Assembly: GCA_025093985.1 (NCBI GenBank)
Contig: JACAAK010000012.1
Location: 620,001 to 684,000, forward strand
DNA length: 64,000 nt
Reading direction: 5' to 3'
From: Calvatia gigantea
Taxonomy: Eukaryota; Basidiomycota; Agaricomycetes; Agaricales; Lycoperdaceae
Part shown: piece after piece, positions 11,188 to 23,126 of the stretch
Position numbering within the stretch: the stretch's first letter is position 1
Layout of the letters: each line of letters begins with the position of its first letter
Notes under the pieces: generated by a model
The model's input: only the letters and a program-made list of their open reading frames with translations
Told to the model about the DNA's origin: nothing
Database searches by the model: none
Position numbers and translations under genes: made by a program

Positions 11188-13017
11188 ATGCCCGAGGAGG
11201 GGACCGCACCTGGCCCAGCGACTTGGGCTGACCTCCCTGTCGAAATCCTCGACCAGGTTCTCGTCCTCTGCGACACACCGACTTTGCTCTCTCTAGGGAA
11301 AATTAACCGCACTCTCAACCACTTGGCACTTGAACAACTCTTTAAACATGAAAATGTTACAAATCCGAAACAGGGTTATGTCGTCTCTCGACTCGCCCCA
11401 AAGGAGGTTGTCCCCGCTCTCAACGCCGCACTCTGGGTTGATCATCTTCCTCACATCACATATTACCTAAACCCGGACGTGTCACGTTTGTTTAGTGAAG
11501 TGAGAGGAATAGCAAACCTAATAGAGCGCATGCCAACGAACGACAGACTGGATCTGTATTTCAGTAGTGTGGACCGGTGGTTTGCTGACCTGACCACTTC
11601 AAGGAGGCAAGGACAGGTCGCTCATGTTCGGGCAACATTATGGCGAAATATCTTTGTTACACTGTTGGAGATGGCATTGAGGAAGGGCTGCAAGTCAATG
11701 AGGGTCGAAGGAGGACACAGACTGGAGGTTTACTACGTGAATCGTCTACTCTCGAAGAAGTTCGTTCCATTCACGAGCAACCCGGTTACGATGCTTTCTT
11801 CGACTTCAAGCCGACAAGTACTTGAACCGACGGTTAGCCAATTGAGCAATTCTATGGCTCCCGTACCCATGCCTAAACTGGACTCGAACAAACCCTCGCT
11901 CAGGCGCAAGTTGATTCGTTGGTTCAAGAAACGGCTAGGAGTTCAAGCGTTAAAGCCTTCCCCATCTACACCTCTTTCACCAGCACCTATTTCTCAGGCC
12001 CTCCCAATGCATGTATCTGAAACTCCTCCTGCTACCCCAGCGCCTTACTCTGACCAACTCACGGCAAAGTCTGAATCTACCGTTTCAACCGAGACAGTCA
12101 AAACCTCATTTGCAACAACATCGCCATCTCTCACAACACTTAATCTTCGGTCATCAATGATGATGCAACCTCTCTTCTTCCCTCATACAATCAACCTCAT
12201 TCGGAATCATTCTTCGGTCCTACGACACCTCGAAATTGTCAGTATCAAAATAGCCAGGCCAATCTGGGAAAAGTTCTTCGCGAACCTCACGCTACCAGTC
12301 TTACAGGAGTTCATATACCTGTATGATACCCTCATAGTAGAAGAACCTTTCCTCACTCCCCGGCTCCTGCTTGATTTCCTTACTCGCCACCCAACATTAC
12401 ACATGATTGAGCTTTACGGCGTGTCCACAACTGAGGATTTCCCGCCAGTTGACGCTACTCTTCTCCCCAAACTCAAATCCCTCAATGCACACCCTCAGAT
12501 CGTCTCCTGGCTCCTCCAACATCCGACTTCCTGCCCACACCTCTCATTCATTTCTCTTACCTCTGAATACCTCGCATCGCGACTATCCACCGCAGATCCC
12601 GCCATGAATCCTTACTCAACATTTGACACGGGCATAATCACAATCAGCTCTCTCGACCGCCCGCTCCATGTCCAATTCAAATTCAGCACTGAACGTGACT
12701 TGTACGCGTGGTTCCTCATGCACGTTACTGCAGATGCTACAAACACCAGTCCCATACAACAACTGACGAAGATCACCAAGTTTACCATTTCGTCGCACTA
12801 CCATACGAGGTTTGATGAGAATATGATGGAGGTGATTCCGCAATGGTTGAAGTTGTTTCCACAGTTGAGAGTTTTGGAGATGATTGAGTTGCCGTTTCCG
12901 GATGAGCTGAAGGATGAGAGGTTTATAAAGGCAGTGAAGGAGGCGGTTCCTGGGTTGCAGGCGTGGATTGTAGGGAGAGATCATGTGTTTGGAAATAAGA
13001 ATGCAACAGGCAGTTGA
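11188..13017 (+). CDS. F-box protein
   Basis: A single-exon gene of 609 aa. The start is the ATG in context CACCATGC that directly precedes the domain. The F-box spans about residues 14-60 (TWADLPVEILDQVLVLCDTP then LLSLGKINRTLNHLALEQLF). A Ser/Thr/Pro-rich linker covers about residues 215-310, followed by a C-terminal half with leucine-rich-repeat-like strands (LRHLEIVSIKI; LHMIELYGVS; FPQLRVLEMIELPFP). The protein probably links Skp1 of an SCF ubiquitin ligase to an unknown target. F-box families are greatly expanded and fast-evolving in mushrooms, so the substrate cannot be inferred. Confidence 0.85.
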   Translation: MPEEGTAPGPATWADLPVEILDQVLVLCDTPTLLSLGKINRTLNHLALEQLFKHENVTNPKQGYVVSRLAPKEVVPALNAALWVDHLPHITYYLNPDVSRLFSEVRGIANLIERMPTNDRLDLYFSSVDRWFADLTTSRRQGQVAHVRATLWRNIFVTLLEMALRKGCKSMRVEGGHRLEVYYVNRLLSKKFVPFTSNPVTMLSSTSSRQVLEPTVSQLSNSMAPVPMPKLDSNKPSLRRKLIRWFKKRLGVQALKPSPSTPLSPAPISQALPMHVSETPPATPAPYSDQLTAKSESTVSTETVKTSFATTSPSLTTLNLRSSMMMQPLFFPHTINLIRNHSSVLRHLEIVSIKIARPIWEKFFANLTLPVLQEFIYLYDTLIVEEPFLTPRLLLDFLTRHPTLHMIELYGVSTTEDFPPVDATLLPKLKSLNAHPQIVSWLLQHPTSCPHLSFISLTSEYLASRLSTADPAMNPYSTFDTGIITISSLDRPLHVQFKFSTERDLYAWFLMHVTADATNTSPIQQLTKITKFTISSHYHTRFDENMMEVIPQWLKLFPQLRVLEMIELPFPDELKDERFIKAVKEAVPGLQAWIVGRDHVFGNKNATGS

Positions 13018-14459
13018 TATTGACCTTTTTTTTCCGGTGTACATAGTTTATTTGGACGCTACTAATGTATCATTGTGTAGGGTGGCACTTGTATATCCAA
13101 CGTACATGAACATACCGCACCCTCCTTGTACATGTTTGCTTCCGAACCTGGTTGAAGTAACGACCACTCTTACCGTGTTGAAACGGAATTTGATGGCAAA
13201 GGAAACACTAAATCATACTCGTCCGGCCAGGTCCCTCCAACTTGAATGCATGGAAGCTACCTAACTCGTGGCAGTTCGAGCACCTGCCCTCCTGGTATGA
13301 TGTACGATGCCTGCTCTATCACAGATTCACGACCCACGACACCTACTGCTCAACAAACCCCCAATCTTATCTCGCAATCTATCCAAATCCGCGCTTCTTA
13401 GTTCCATGGAGCACATTAAGCAGAAAACTATATTGGAACCGCACAACACCGTCATGACGTCCCGTTCCAGTCTTGTCCCTCGCAGCGGTATTTAGAACTT
13501 AACATAATTTCAGCTATCTCGCATATTGATTGGGTTCACCCCTTCTGCAAGTGGCTGGGTCCATTCCAGTTTCTGTGGTCGGGTGGGGCACACCCAATCA
13601 ACAGCCCCAGCACGGCGCAGTATCCCTTGGACCCTCTTCGCAAGAGCACGAGCAAGAAGTGTTGTATGACCGATATCATTTAAGGTCCTGCTGCTAAATC
13701 CACCCTGGGCTGTGCGGCAATCTTGTATCTGGAGCCAGGCGGAGTCCAATCCCAAAAAACCCCTTTGTTAATATATCCTGCTCAAGTCTAGTCTAATTTT
13801 GACATTGCGGATCTTGAGTGCCACACAAAGTAGTATTGTTGGAATCTCCGTGACCCATGCTTCACCTCCGAAAACGTTTGCGACCACCCAGACGGTCAAG
13901 CGGAATAACTGACGCATACGTTAGATAATCCGATAGAACCACCTTGTTCGGCTGTCCTATCCCCCTAGAGTCCTACCGGCTCATTGGAAAATGGTCTTCT
14001 AGACTGGATCGACTTCTGAATTTATACTGCGCATCCTTAAATCAAAGACTATAGCAAAGGTGTTGACCTCGTCACTGAGTATACCCCATTTTTGACAAGC
14101 GAACAGTATTTACTAAACCCCTTCACATCATTACCGAGTGTGAGGATCGCGACGAAGGTTGACCCGGGGCAAGTAATGGAAGTTTTGTGTTTGGAATAGA
14201 CCGGGCATAGATCGTCGCTGTTCGTTCAAGTTATTTGGGGGCAATTCTATTTTCCACCATGATCATGCTTTGCGTTATTACGTCGCACGTGCTACCCTGC
14301 AGTAAGCCGGGGTTTGGGCATAAACTTATGATTTAATACCATCTGCCCGTGTCAATGTAAACACGGGTTAGTTCGCCTGCGTTCATGAACTCCGCCTGAT
14401 GCATCCCATTGACAGCAGGGACGGATGTCAGTACAGCGTCACCTGACTAATTTTCCTTC
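13018..14459. other. Intergenic, nothing recognised
   Basis: About 1.4 kb between two plus-strand genes. Stop codons are frequent in all frames and no family motif, RNA gene or clear repeat was seen. Confidence 0.4.
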
Positions 14460-15599
14460 ATGCCAACAACCTCGTCCCCCACAGCGGCGACGACGACAAC
14501 GACGAAGACAGCGGCCTCCTTGGTTCATTGTACACGACGGCGAGACTGGGTGCACTCACCATTTTCAGGCATGATTTTCCTCCTCTTTATATTCACCCTC
14601 ATCGCCGGCCTCCTCGAAGCACCAATGTCACCCATTCGCTTCTTCTATCGGGACCCTCTTGCCATCATCCTCTACACGCGCTGCGAAGACGATTGCATGA
14701 TCGTATTCCATACTCAATTCATCCTAAGTCTCATCATGTCCTGTATGACGACCATCTGCCTCACCACCGCGGTTGCCGCACACCCGGACATTCCGACACG
14801 CGGCGAAAGCTCATACAACAGTCTAAAGAAGTTCTTATGGCCGATAATATTTCCTGAAGGCATGCTGCTTAAAGCATTCAGACAGGTGCTTGCGGCGAGG
14901 ACGGTAGCACAACTGTACAATGAAGAGAGGCGTGAGGAGATAGGTGAGTCCCCCGATCATAAAAAGCATCATAATGAAAAGACATGCGGTTAACGCAAGG
15001 GACGTTGCTGGACAGAAAATCAGAAACTGATAGATTCAGAACGTGGCGTACGAAAAAGTTCTTCACCGAAAGGTTCCCCAGATCACCATCGTGAGTTCGG
15101 GTTCAGTTATTGCTCTTGTGTTGACATCCATTAATTTGTGCTCTGAACAGCAACGCCACTCATGGAATGGACAGAAACTCATGGGTTCTATATTGTTATG
15201 GGCGGGCTGATGCTTTACCAAGATAACCAGCCACTCTACATTCTCCAGTATTCGACGATGGAACGATTATATCGCGCCGGGCAAATCGACCTTCCGCAAG
15301 TGTCAAAACGGGAAATCATGGACCGCAGTAAAGATGGGATCGTGTCCAAAGTTATGGCACTCTTCCAAGTCGTTTATTTCTTCCAGGACTACGTGCGGCG
15401 ATGGAAGCGAGAACGATCAGTCATCGACCTCGAGATTGTCACCATGATCTATATCGTTATCAACGCCTTCACGTTTGTGCTGTACTGGCATAAGCCATTC
15501 TACATCCTGCATCCAACCCGAGTGCAGCTCAAGGGTGAACCGGAGAAGACCCATCGAAAAAAAAGCATAACGAAGAAGGTGCCTACCAACCCCTCATAG
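14460..15599 (+). CDS. Membrane protein of a fungal family with a WTxTHGFYxxMGG motif
   Basis: Three exons: 14460-14943, 15040-15090, 15151-15599, giving 327 aa in frame. It has an N-terminal hydrophobic helix (MIFLLFIFTLIAGLL), the block FLWPIIFPEGMLLKAFRQ, then WTETHGFYIVMGGLMLY, I-x-DRSK-x-x-x-x-SK, LFQVVYFFQDYVRRW, and a final helix with LYWHKPFYILHP. These blocks recur in order in a large family of uncharacterised basidiomycete membrane proteins. Family members I know of continue further at the C-terminus, so this copy may be short or have further 3' exons that I could not identify. Function is unknown. Confidence 0.75.
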
Positions 15600-15801
15600 C
15601 TGTATACTACATCAGTACCGTCATCCTGTGTCCACACCCGCACTACACGTTTTCTTGCGCATATTTATTGTTGGAATAAGTTCGGGCATGGCATAATGAC
15701 TCCTTTTAACCTGGTTATGGCGTGCATGATGACATATAAGACAGATAATGAGAGAATAGCGCGTGACTAGGACAACGGTAACCTTCCCAAGGATAAGTTA
15801 T

Positions 15802-16257
15802 CTACTTGCGTGCGCTGGATGCTTGCTGCTTGATAACCTTCTTCACAATCTTAGCCTCTTCAACAAGGAAAGCTCGGAGAATGCTTAATCGAGAGTTAGA
15901 TTCACCAGAAACGAATCAGGCGGTGCGGCTTACCGAGACCTCACACAATCACCGCATCTTGAACCACCATAGGCCCTCTGCACGGTTTTTTGGCGTTTGG
16001 AGATAGTAGCATATGCGCGGGGACGGAGAGCAGGAACCTATCCAAAAGTAAACGGTGTCACTATCGCTGTTATATATTCCCAATAACTTAAAGCGCACCC
16101 CAGGGAGAGCGATTCCACAGTCGCCGCACTTGGGGGCAGTTCCACGTTTTTTGAGATGGTGGTAGACGAGCTTGCCACCAGGGGTCTTCACTACACGCCT
16201 TCGGTTCGAGGAGGTATTGTAGGGATTACGCTTGCGAAGAGTAACGCGTTGGGCCAT
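15802..16257 (-). CDS. RPL34: 60S ribosomal protein eL34
   Basis: Three exons: 16099-16257, 15934-16037, 15802-15883, giving 114 aa, close to the usual 115-121. The sequence starts MAQRVTLRKRNPYNT, followed by RVVKTPGGKLVYHHLKKR, the zinc-type CGDCG pair, the block LPGVPALRPRAYA, TVQRAYGGSRC and a second CxxC (C-G-D-C), ending AKIVKKVIKQQ. It is a component of the large ribosomal subunit. The introns are 61 and 50 nt. Confidence 0.97.
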
Positions 16258-16535
16258 TGTTTAAACTGTCCGAAAGAAGAGGATCGTGTTAGTCTGATCA
16301 CTGTCTTCCTAGATCTCGCCCGTTCGCTGTGCCGTCCGTTCCAACGCAATTATTTCCCAACCATCCAGCGGAATTATTCGAACCATCGCCAATACGCCAT
16401 TTGATTTAACTCACATTAACCAGTAGTATTGGAGGGATCTACAGCGATAGATTAGGACCGAATTTACTTGAGATACAAGCATAATTTCCGTACCTTGTCT
16501 TGAGGATGTCGATGCCGATGCCCAAACACCGATGG

Positions 16536-17140
16536 AGACCCAGGTCCGTGGCTTAGCAACTGTGCAGTTATCGGCAATTGCCGTGACTCTATCTGATCAC
16601 ATTTGGGGGATTATTTTGGGACTAGTGTTGTTGGCAGATGCTTGCCGTTTTGCCGTGCCAGGTGGCAGAACTGGCAACTGCCGGCAAATGGCAAATGCTC
16701 GTGGGCAGAAGGTGGCAGAATGATGGGTTAAGGGCCCAAAACCCAGAGGCTAAATACACAAAAATAAAGTTTTTTCGGACTTCGTTTGCAAAGATGGTAG
16801 AAAGACGGTCCTCTCCAATCTCTGCGCTAGATTGAAGTCACATCATCAAGTTGGTACTCCGATCAGTCGATGATGTTGAATCTCAAGGAGGGTATAGTGC
16901 CCAGGCTGGAGTGGGGAACGCCGCGTTTTTCATTGAAGGGGTAGGCGTAGGCAATAGTGGTCCTGTTGGCAGCCAACAGACCAGGAGAATACAAGTCCTG
17001 AGCAGCAATAGAGGCGGTGCGTAGTAAACAGCGTCTGTCGTTGGTCAAGCTCTGCCAGCATTTGCCACCCCTGGCAATTGCCATTCTGCCATTCTGCCGG
17101 CAGAACTGACCCAAAACAGTTCTGCCACGGTCACTAATTG
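16536..17140. repeat. Region bounded by GGCAGA/TGCCAA-rich inverted blocks
   Basis: A block at about 16636-16725 is packed with TGGCAGAA, GGCAACTGCC and TGGCAAATGGCAAATGC words. The reverse-complement words (TTCTGCC, TTGCCA, GGCAATTGCC) crowd at about 17045-17135. The two blocks could pair across roughly 330 bp. This resembles a degenerate foldback or MITE-like element. I could not define ends or a target-site duplication. Confidence 0.35.
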
Positions 17141-17621
17141 GGACTGTATCGTCGGAAGAGTTCAACTGTGTCACGTCATAAGTATGTAAATGGTTTGCAC
17201 CCAGCTAAGATGGTAAACCAAACACAGCCTCACTCTCTCTGTTTGTTATCCCACTATTTCAGAGCGTACGAGGTGTATAACATTGGATGTGTTTTTTTAC
17301 TACGAACGACCAATGAATCCGGGGAGATCTTGGCCTCAATCTCAATTCCAATGGTAGATTTAGCTCGATGTGCCATGTATCTTTTTGCTCCGCTTCATTC
17401 ATGGAAGGAAAGGCTAGATAGGTGTGGGGACCCGTGCTAGGTACATGCTCCAAAATTTAGTGGACAGTGGTCAAGTGCACGACTCACAAATCCCATTTTT
17501 GAACCTAATCATTGGATGATCAATGAGAGCCTTAAACGAATAGCCTTTCGAGACGAAAGATTTGGCGACACAAAAACCAGCATATTATGCTTGAACCATT
17601 TCCGGGCGGAAAAAGCTTGTC

Positions 17622-18318
17622 TTTAGCGCCCCTGTACGGAAGCCCATAGGGACCAGGTCTAAGTTTGCATGTAACGAGCTGTATATGGCTTGTGGCCGGG
17701 GTCCTGGAACCCCGTAACTCTTTGAATGTGACTAAATGGCTCTTTTTCTTTTGTTTCCTCGCCTAATTTCTAATTAGCTGTGTACTTTCGGCTTACTCAG
17801 CCAGGGATGACCGCCTGGGAGATGGAATTCTGGCGCCAACCCACCAGTGCTCGAAGTGTACCCCCGCTGATAATTTGGAGAAATCCCACCTGTAAATTAG
17901 GGGCAATTGTGCTCACAGTGTAATCGTAGCAGTGACATTTAAAAAACACCCAGTTTTGTCTATGGACTTAGTGGGACGTGTTATTAAATGCTTTAGTTAT
18001 AATTACAATGAGTGTGCCTGTGCGTGAGATTAGGGTGGTAGACTACAAGGACTAAGTAAGAGGCTTCGAAGCAGTGTTCGGAGTGTATTGTTACTTAGCG
18101 CCCGGGCGTCAGATGAACCATTTATCAGTACTAGACCGGCGAACATTGAGATTACAGCGCCGCATGCCCGGTGAGGACTATGAAAATAACAACAAATTGG
18201 GCGTGTGACAGCGGATGACACTTAAAATTACGAGAGCAGGACCAGATGAGTGATTCCGGCATGAATTTTCATAAAACTTAGACCTGGTCCGTATGGGCAT
18301 CCGTACCCCTGGCCTAAG
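17622..18318. repeat. ~700-bp segment with ~45-bp inverted ends
   Basis: The left arm (17622-17666) contains GGGACCAGGTCTAAGTTT. The right arm (18274-18318) contains the inverted counterpart AAACTTAGACCTGGTCC. Both continue into related words (GTACGGAAGCCCAT against ATGGGCATCCGTAC). No coding frame lies between. It is probably a non-autonomous TIR element or two oppositely oriented copies of a repeat. Confidence 0.5.
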
Positions 18319-20594
18319 GCTCGGCCTAATTGGGAGGCGTTAATTTTCCTGAGGAACCAAGATACCACGCTTAGATCCTACACCGCGTGCAATTTCCTTC
18401 AAACTCGTGGACCCAAGGAACGGCTTCATTTCCAGGATCTAGGCCGGCCGGTCCTGGTAATTAAAAACTCTCTTACTGCAGGCAAGGATCATTGATTACG
18501 ACCGCGGTAAGTTTATTAGCTTTTGGTGGTACGTTATATTCAGGAATAGGTTTAATCAAGTAAGCGGGCCCCGGTCAGACCCAAAGAATCACACTGTCAA
18601 TTAAACTATTGTAAGAAGCACCTATCCCGGAATTATTATCACACATTTAATGATCATGAAGTTCCACAAGTCGTTAAATGAGCGTCCGGTATTCCAACAA
18701 CGATTGGTACCCTTTTTTGCTGTGGCGGCCATTAAACATCCATTTTCCCTCTAAAACGTGTTATCCGGCATACAACAGGAGAACACCAATCCGACGCCTT
18801 CATGAGGCACTGACATCGGCTACACACGGACTGGCGCAATGGAATGTATACAAAACTCAGAATAGCAGTGGGTCAGGTACCAACCTGCATGCTTCTGAAA
18901 TTCTTTGGAACCGATTGCTTCGCTCTTCCTTGACCGTTTTGTTCCTTGGTTCAGAAAGTAGTGAAAGAACATCTGCGTTCTGATTATTCATTGTTTTCAC
19001 AATCGAGGATTCCGATGAGCTCCGTGCCAGGCCAGCGTCCAGGCATCAAATCTCTGTTCGCTGCGGCACATGTCTCGAAGCATATGAAAGGACCAGATAT
19101 TCGTTCCATATTCCCAGAAATTGGCAGGTGAAGAATTGAGAAGCGTGGAACAGTGATTCCGGGCGCCGTGATCCCGAGTGGCCCTGGTCTGAAGAGTGGA
19201 TACAGCGAATGAGGATGAATCTTGAATATCGCGATATCTGTGTTAATGCGGAGCATTTGAATGTGAAGACAATCAGTGAAGTGATGGCAAATCGACGGGA
19301 GGGGGAACTGACAACCCGTTGCAATCATACTTAGTAAGTACAAAGAGGATCCCGCACAAGATGACCCCTGCCAAAGAAGAGGGTTTGTCGTCCCGTGGGG
19401 AAAAGAGCTCTGACGCCGTCCAGGCCATATCCAAAAATATACGGCCAGACCAGTTTTTGACGGCGCGGGAGCCCGGGCTTTTGGCTGTTCAATGACCATA
19501 GAGACCAGAACTCAATCTACCAGAAAGCTTCCGAGGTTGTAAAACGCGAGGATCGGTCTTCAACTGAATTGGAACCTCCCATGACCAAAACACCGCTGAG
19601 ATGGCACGACAACCAATTGAGTCAGAGCGAAGTTGTGGTGTACTTGCTGGTGCGGTAGTGGAAGGGTGAGTTTCCCTTTCCCAACCAGGGTTGTGATTCA
19701 TCTTGTGGCATCGGGGCCTCCCAACACGGCAAATGCTTGTTTGCGCAGGTGAAAATGAAGCCTTAACAGAAGTCGCCTAGCCACCTGGTTGGTCAAAGAG
19801 TCCACATGATAAGGCGAAGATAATGGTTGGGAATATTTCACTGAAACAACAGCCATAGTTCGGACGCCGGCTGTCAGTCGTTACCGACGAGGCCGACGTC
19901 AAGTCAAAGTCTGGGAATCGGGCGAAACTTCTGTTCTGTTGTGTCTCTAGAACGCAAGGACTGCCAACCCTAGGAAGACATGCTGTTGATCGGCCGGCCC
20001 TTCCAGAGATGAGGCTGTTTTGGAAGGCCCGCACCTTCATGGCAAGAGGGTCTGCGGAACGTGACAGGAAAAGGCTCTATCTCCTTTCCACTGAGCCCGC
20101 CAAACATCGTTTGGCGTTCGCCAGGTTGTTGGTTCTCCTGTGGGACAATGGGCCAGTCCAAGCCTCCTCAAGATCGCATACTAGGCTATCCTTTTAGGCT
20201 ACGCCGCTGGAACAGGAGCCTCTAGACCAATCGGGTGAAGAGTTGCAGGAAAGCAGTGTCCCTGGACAGGTGAAAGGGGAAAATATGCCAGTCATGGATT
20301 GTCCAATGCCCCATACACAGGTCCAGTGCGCGGCAAAGCCAGTTGGCTTCAGGGTTGTATCGAGTCTACGGCGTAGTCGGAGCTTTGCGTTCCCAAGAAA
20401 CGGGGTTGGGTCAGCTGAAGAATTCAGATATTGAGTTTTCATGGGAAATTCTATGCGGAGCTTGTGGCAGCGCTGAGCTGTCTTAGCTACATTCGGGATG
20501 ACATTGAAGAAAGGGAAGGAGAGCCAAATTTATTGGTACCGAACAGGCGGGGAATCGAGACAGTCACGCTTGTCACTACGTAACCAAAATTCAA
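18319..20594. other. Gene-poor stretch, nothing assignable
   Basis: About 2.3 kb with scattered short open frames on both strands. The longest (minus strand, 18984-19499) has no recognisable domain or plausible splice context. It may contain degraded transposon sequence. Confidence 0.35.
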
Positions 20595-21770
20595 ATGAAT
20601 CTTCGCTCTCTGCCGTCATCGACTTGTCGATTGTCGTCGACGATGAAGAATTCCAAGGGTGCAGCGCACACAAAGCAGAAGAACTCGGAGGAAAACACTA
20701 AACCATCTGAAAATGCTCGGCCCTCGCTAATGGAAATATTCCCGGGCAACTCTTATATTCCAGCCGTTGGTGTCCATACAACGCTCCTCCTCTTCAGCGG
20801 GCTTTTCCTTCCTCGGACAACGTTCTTACAAGATATCATCGGTGTGCAAGCAGATCCTGCACAACTCTCTTCCACCGACCATCCTCAACATCCGTTCTTG
20901 GAGCCTTTGACACTCAGTCCTTTGGCAACCCTGGTCTACGTTTGCTTCGGAGCAGCTGTTCTCCAAAGCTGGTGGGCTGGTTATGTACGCGATTGGTGGA
21001 GTCTCTCTATTGTGGAAGGTTCAGAAAACGAAAAGCGCCTCCAGAAGGCGATAATTGACCACCAGAAGATCAGAGTACGCCTCGCGGAATCATGCTCCTA
21101 CCGCTGATGTCCAATCCCGTAATTCAGGATTATACGGTCGCATGGCTTACCACAATTGCCGCTTCTATATATCTCCATGGTCTATTGATTCTATTCGGTG
21201 CTCCCTTTACATGGTTCGTATTCCACCTCGAATTGTTGCACCATTACGTTGAGGAAAATCTTTCCGGTTAGGCATGCGTCTCGCACATATACCCTCGCAC
21301 TCTTAGTTGCCATCCTAACTGTTTATGCCCCCGCTTTTGTTCTCGGGCCCCCGACCTTTGGGTCGGGTACAGCATCCCTCATCAAGCGACTCCTATGGAG
21401 TAGGTTGTTTGCCGAATTCTCGTGCGTCCATATATCTAAACATGACGAATGGTGCTAACCATCTCACTCAGGATCAAGTCACCGATCGAACGTGCCCTTG
21501 TTTACCCGGCCATTGGTACCATAGTCGGCACCTGGATTGGAGCAATACCCATTGCCCTTGACTGGGACCGGCCGTGGCAGGTTAACGTCCCCCAGTTCCT
21601 GGCTATGCATTTGTGCTGACACATAGGCACAGGCATGGCCACTGACACCAGCTTATGGAGCGCTCAGTGGATACATCCTCGCTTCCATGGCTTCCCTAAC
21701 TGTCAACGCAGTGAGACAACTCGCCTTTGAACAGAGTATGCGACTGGCAAGGGAGAACCGTGTTGATTAG
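20595..21770 (+). CDS. GPI11: GPI biosynthesis protein Pig-F / Gpi11
   Basis: Five exons: 20595-21074, 21128-21213, 21272-21421, 21472-21580, 21633-21770, giving 320 aa in frame. An in-frame ATG at 20643 ([12 protein letters not shown]) would give 304 aa and looks more like the family's lysine-rich start. Several membrane helices are visible ([49 protein letters not shown]). The end carries the PIG-F signature [21 protein letters not shown], then [18 protein letters not shown]. Pig-F/Gpi11 is the small ER membrane partner of the ethanolamine-phosphate transferases Gpi13 and Gpi7 in GPI-anchor assembly. It is transcribed convergently with the phosphatase gene, with 113 bp between the stops. 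Confidence 0.92.
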
Positions 21771-21883
21771 GTAGCGGTGATTCTACTACTTCTGATACGA
21801 TTAATTTATCGAGGCACCATCCCGATCAATCCATTCAATGCTGGGCTGTTTCCCTCTTCCAATAACTGTTGGCGAAGTCCTCG

Positions 21884-23126
21884 CTATACTGGTATGTCCT
21901 CCACCGTACGAATATCGCCAATGGATGACGTTACAAAGTCTGGTCTGATCGGCGAGGCACTCGGCCCTGTGATGTCTGCTTCAGCTGTGATACCTGAAGG
22001 GTTCGTCAAGAGTGCGATTCGTGAGCAAGTTGGAACTTCGGCGAAGAAAAGAAGCCCTGGGGTGTACCTGTAAGGACGAGAAGCGTCGCCAGACCGGCAT
22101 TTTGGCCAAACAGGATGTCAGTGTTCAACCTGTCTCCCACCATGATTGTCCTTTTCTGGTCAAAATGCACTCTGTGAATTCAGTTATCAGCCCTTGGAGC
22201 AGAACAAACGAGGGGACGGGGGTGTGAGGGGAAGCCAAAAGAAGGGTAGGGCATACTTTGCCTTTACGCAATCGAGCATGGTGCTTGCCGGTTTTCCCGT
22301 ACATACAGGATCGCGTTCAAGAGCGAAACGCAGAGGAGCGCTAACCGAGCCTGCACCAGGTAACAACCCGTGGGCAGTTGGAAATGTACTATCCTCGTTT
22401 GTTGCAATAAAGAGACAACCCGGATTACGGGTCAGGTACTGGAACGCCTTGGAGAGTTTGATGTAATTGATCTGGGTATCAAGTCCGCATACGACCGCTG
22501 CCACGTCGGGGTCAAGAGTGAAGTCTGCTAGATCGAATGGCTCAAGCGTGTTGTCTGCAGGATCCTAGTGATATACTCAATCCCGGATCGAATAACCGAT
22601 GAACATAAATTCAGATTTACTGTGCCGCCGACAAAGGATATGCCTTCCTCGCGCAATTCCTCTTCGAGACCGGCTTGCCCGATTACATAGACTTTCTTGT
22701 CTTTTGGCAGTTTGATGACGGATGAAAGATATACAGCGGCTGCATAAGCAGACCCATATATTTCGTCCTTTAAGATAATTTGTTTCAGCGGTGCCATAAA
22801 TGAATTGATGGCGCACCACATGAGCGTCCAAGCCTACTTGGTCAAATTTCTTCTTATAGCTCTTCCTGGACTTGGTGGCGTTGTTGGTCACAAATACAAC
22901 CTTCTTTCCTGTTCAAAAACAAAAGACGTGGGAGAGAAGGTCGGATTGAAGGCATGAGGGCGAGTGCGAAGAACTTACCCCGATGCCGTAGGATATTGAG
23001 AGCCTGGGCAGCTCCGTCGATCACCTGATCGCCACGCCACAAGACACCATCGCAATCAAAGAGCCAGGTATCGTAGCCATTTAGCAGAGTTTCGTAGTCT
23101 GCGGGCGAAGAAAGAAAGGAACTCAT
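21884..23126 (-). CDS. PHO13: PHO13-type 4-nitrophenylphosphatase (HAD family IIA)
   Basis: Six exons: 22979-23126, 22817-22908, 22621-22767, 22257-22564, 22068-22171, 21884-21993, giving 302 aa in frame. HAD motif I is [10 protein letters not shown] (nucleophile and acid/base Asp), motif [14 protein letters not shown], the cap region [19 protein letters not shown]-x-MLDC supplies the motif III lysine region, and motif IV is [10 protein letters not shown]. Pho13/PGP enzymes are cytosolic phosphatases that hydrolyse 4-nitrophenyl phosphate in vitro and side-product sugar phosphates such as 2-phosphoglycolate in vivo. All key residues are present. Confidence 0.95.

Noticed and set aside
18984..19499. 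A 171-codon minus-strand ORF as a gene
   Set aside because: No domain, no splice signals linking it to further exons, and an odd mix of residues with no clear helices. It is likely a chance frame.
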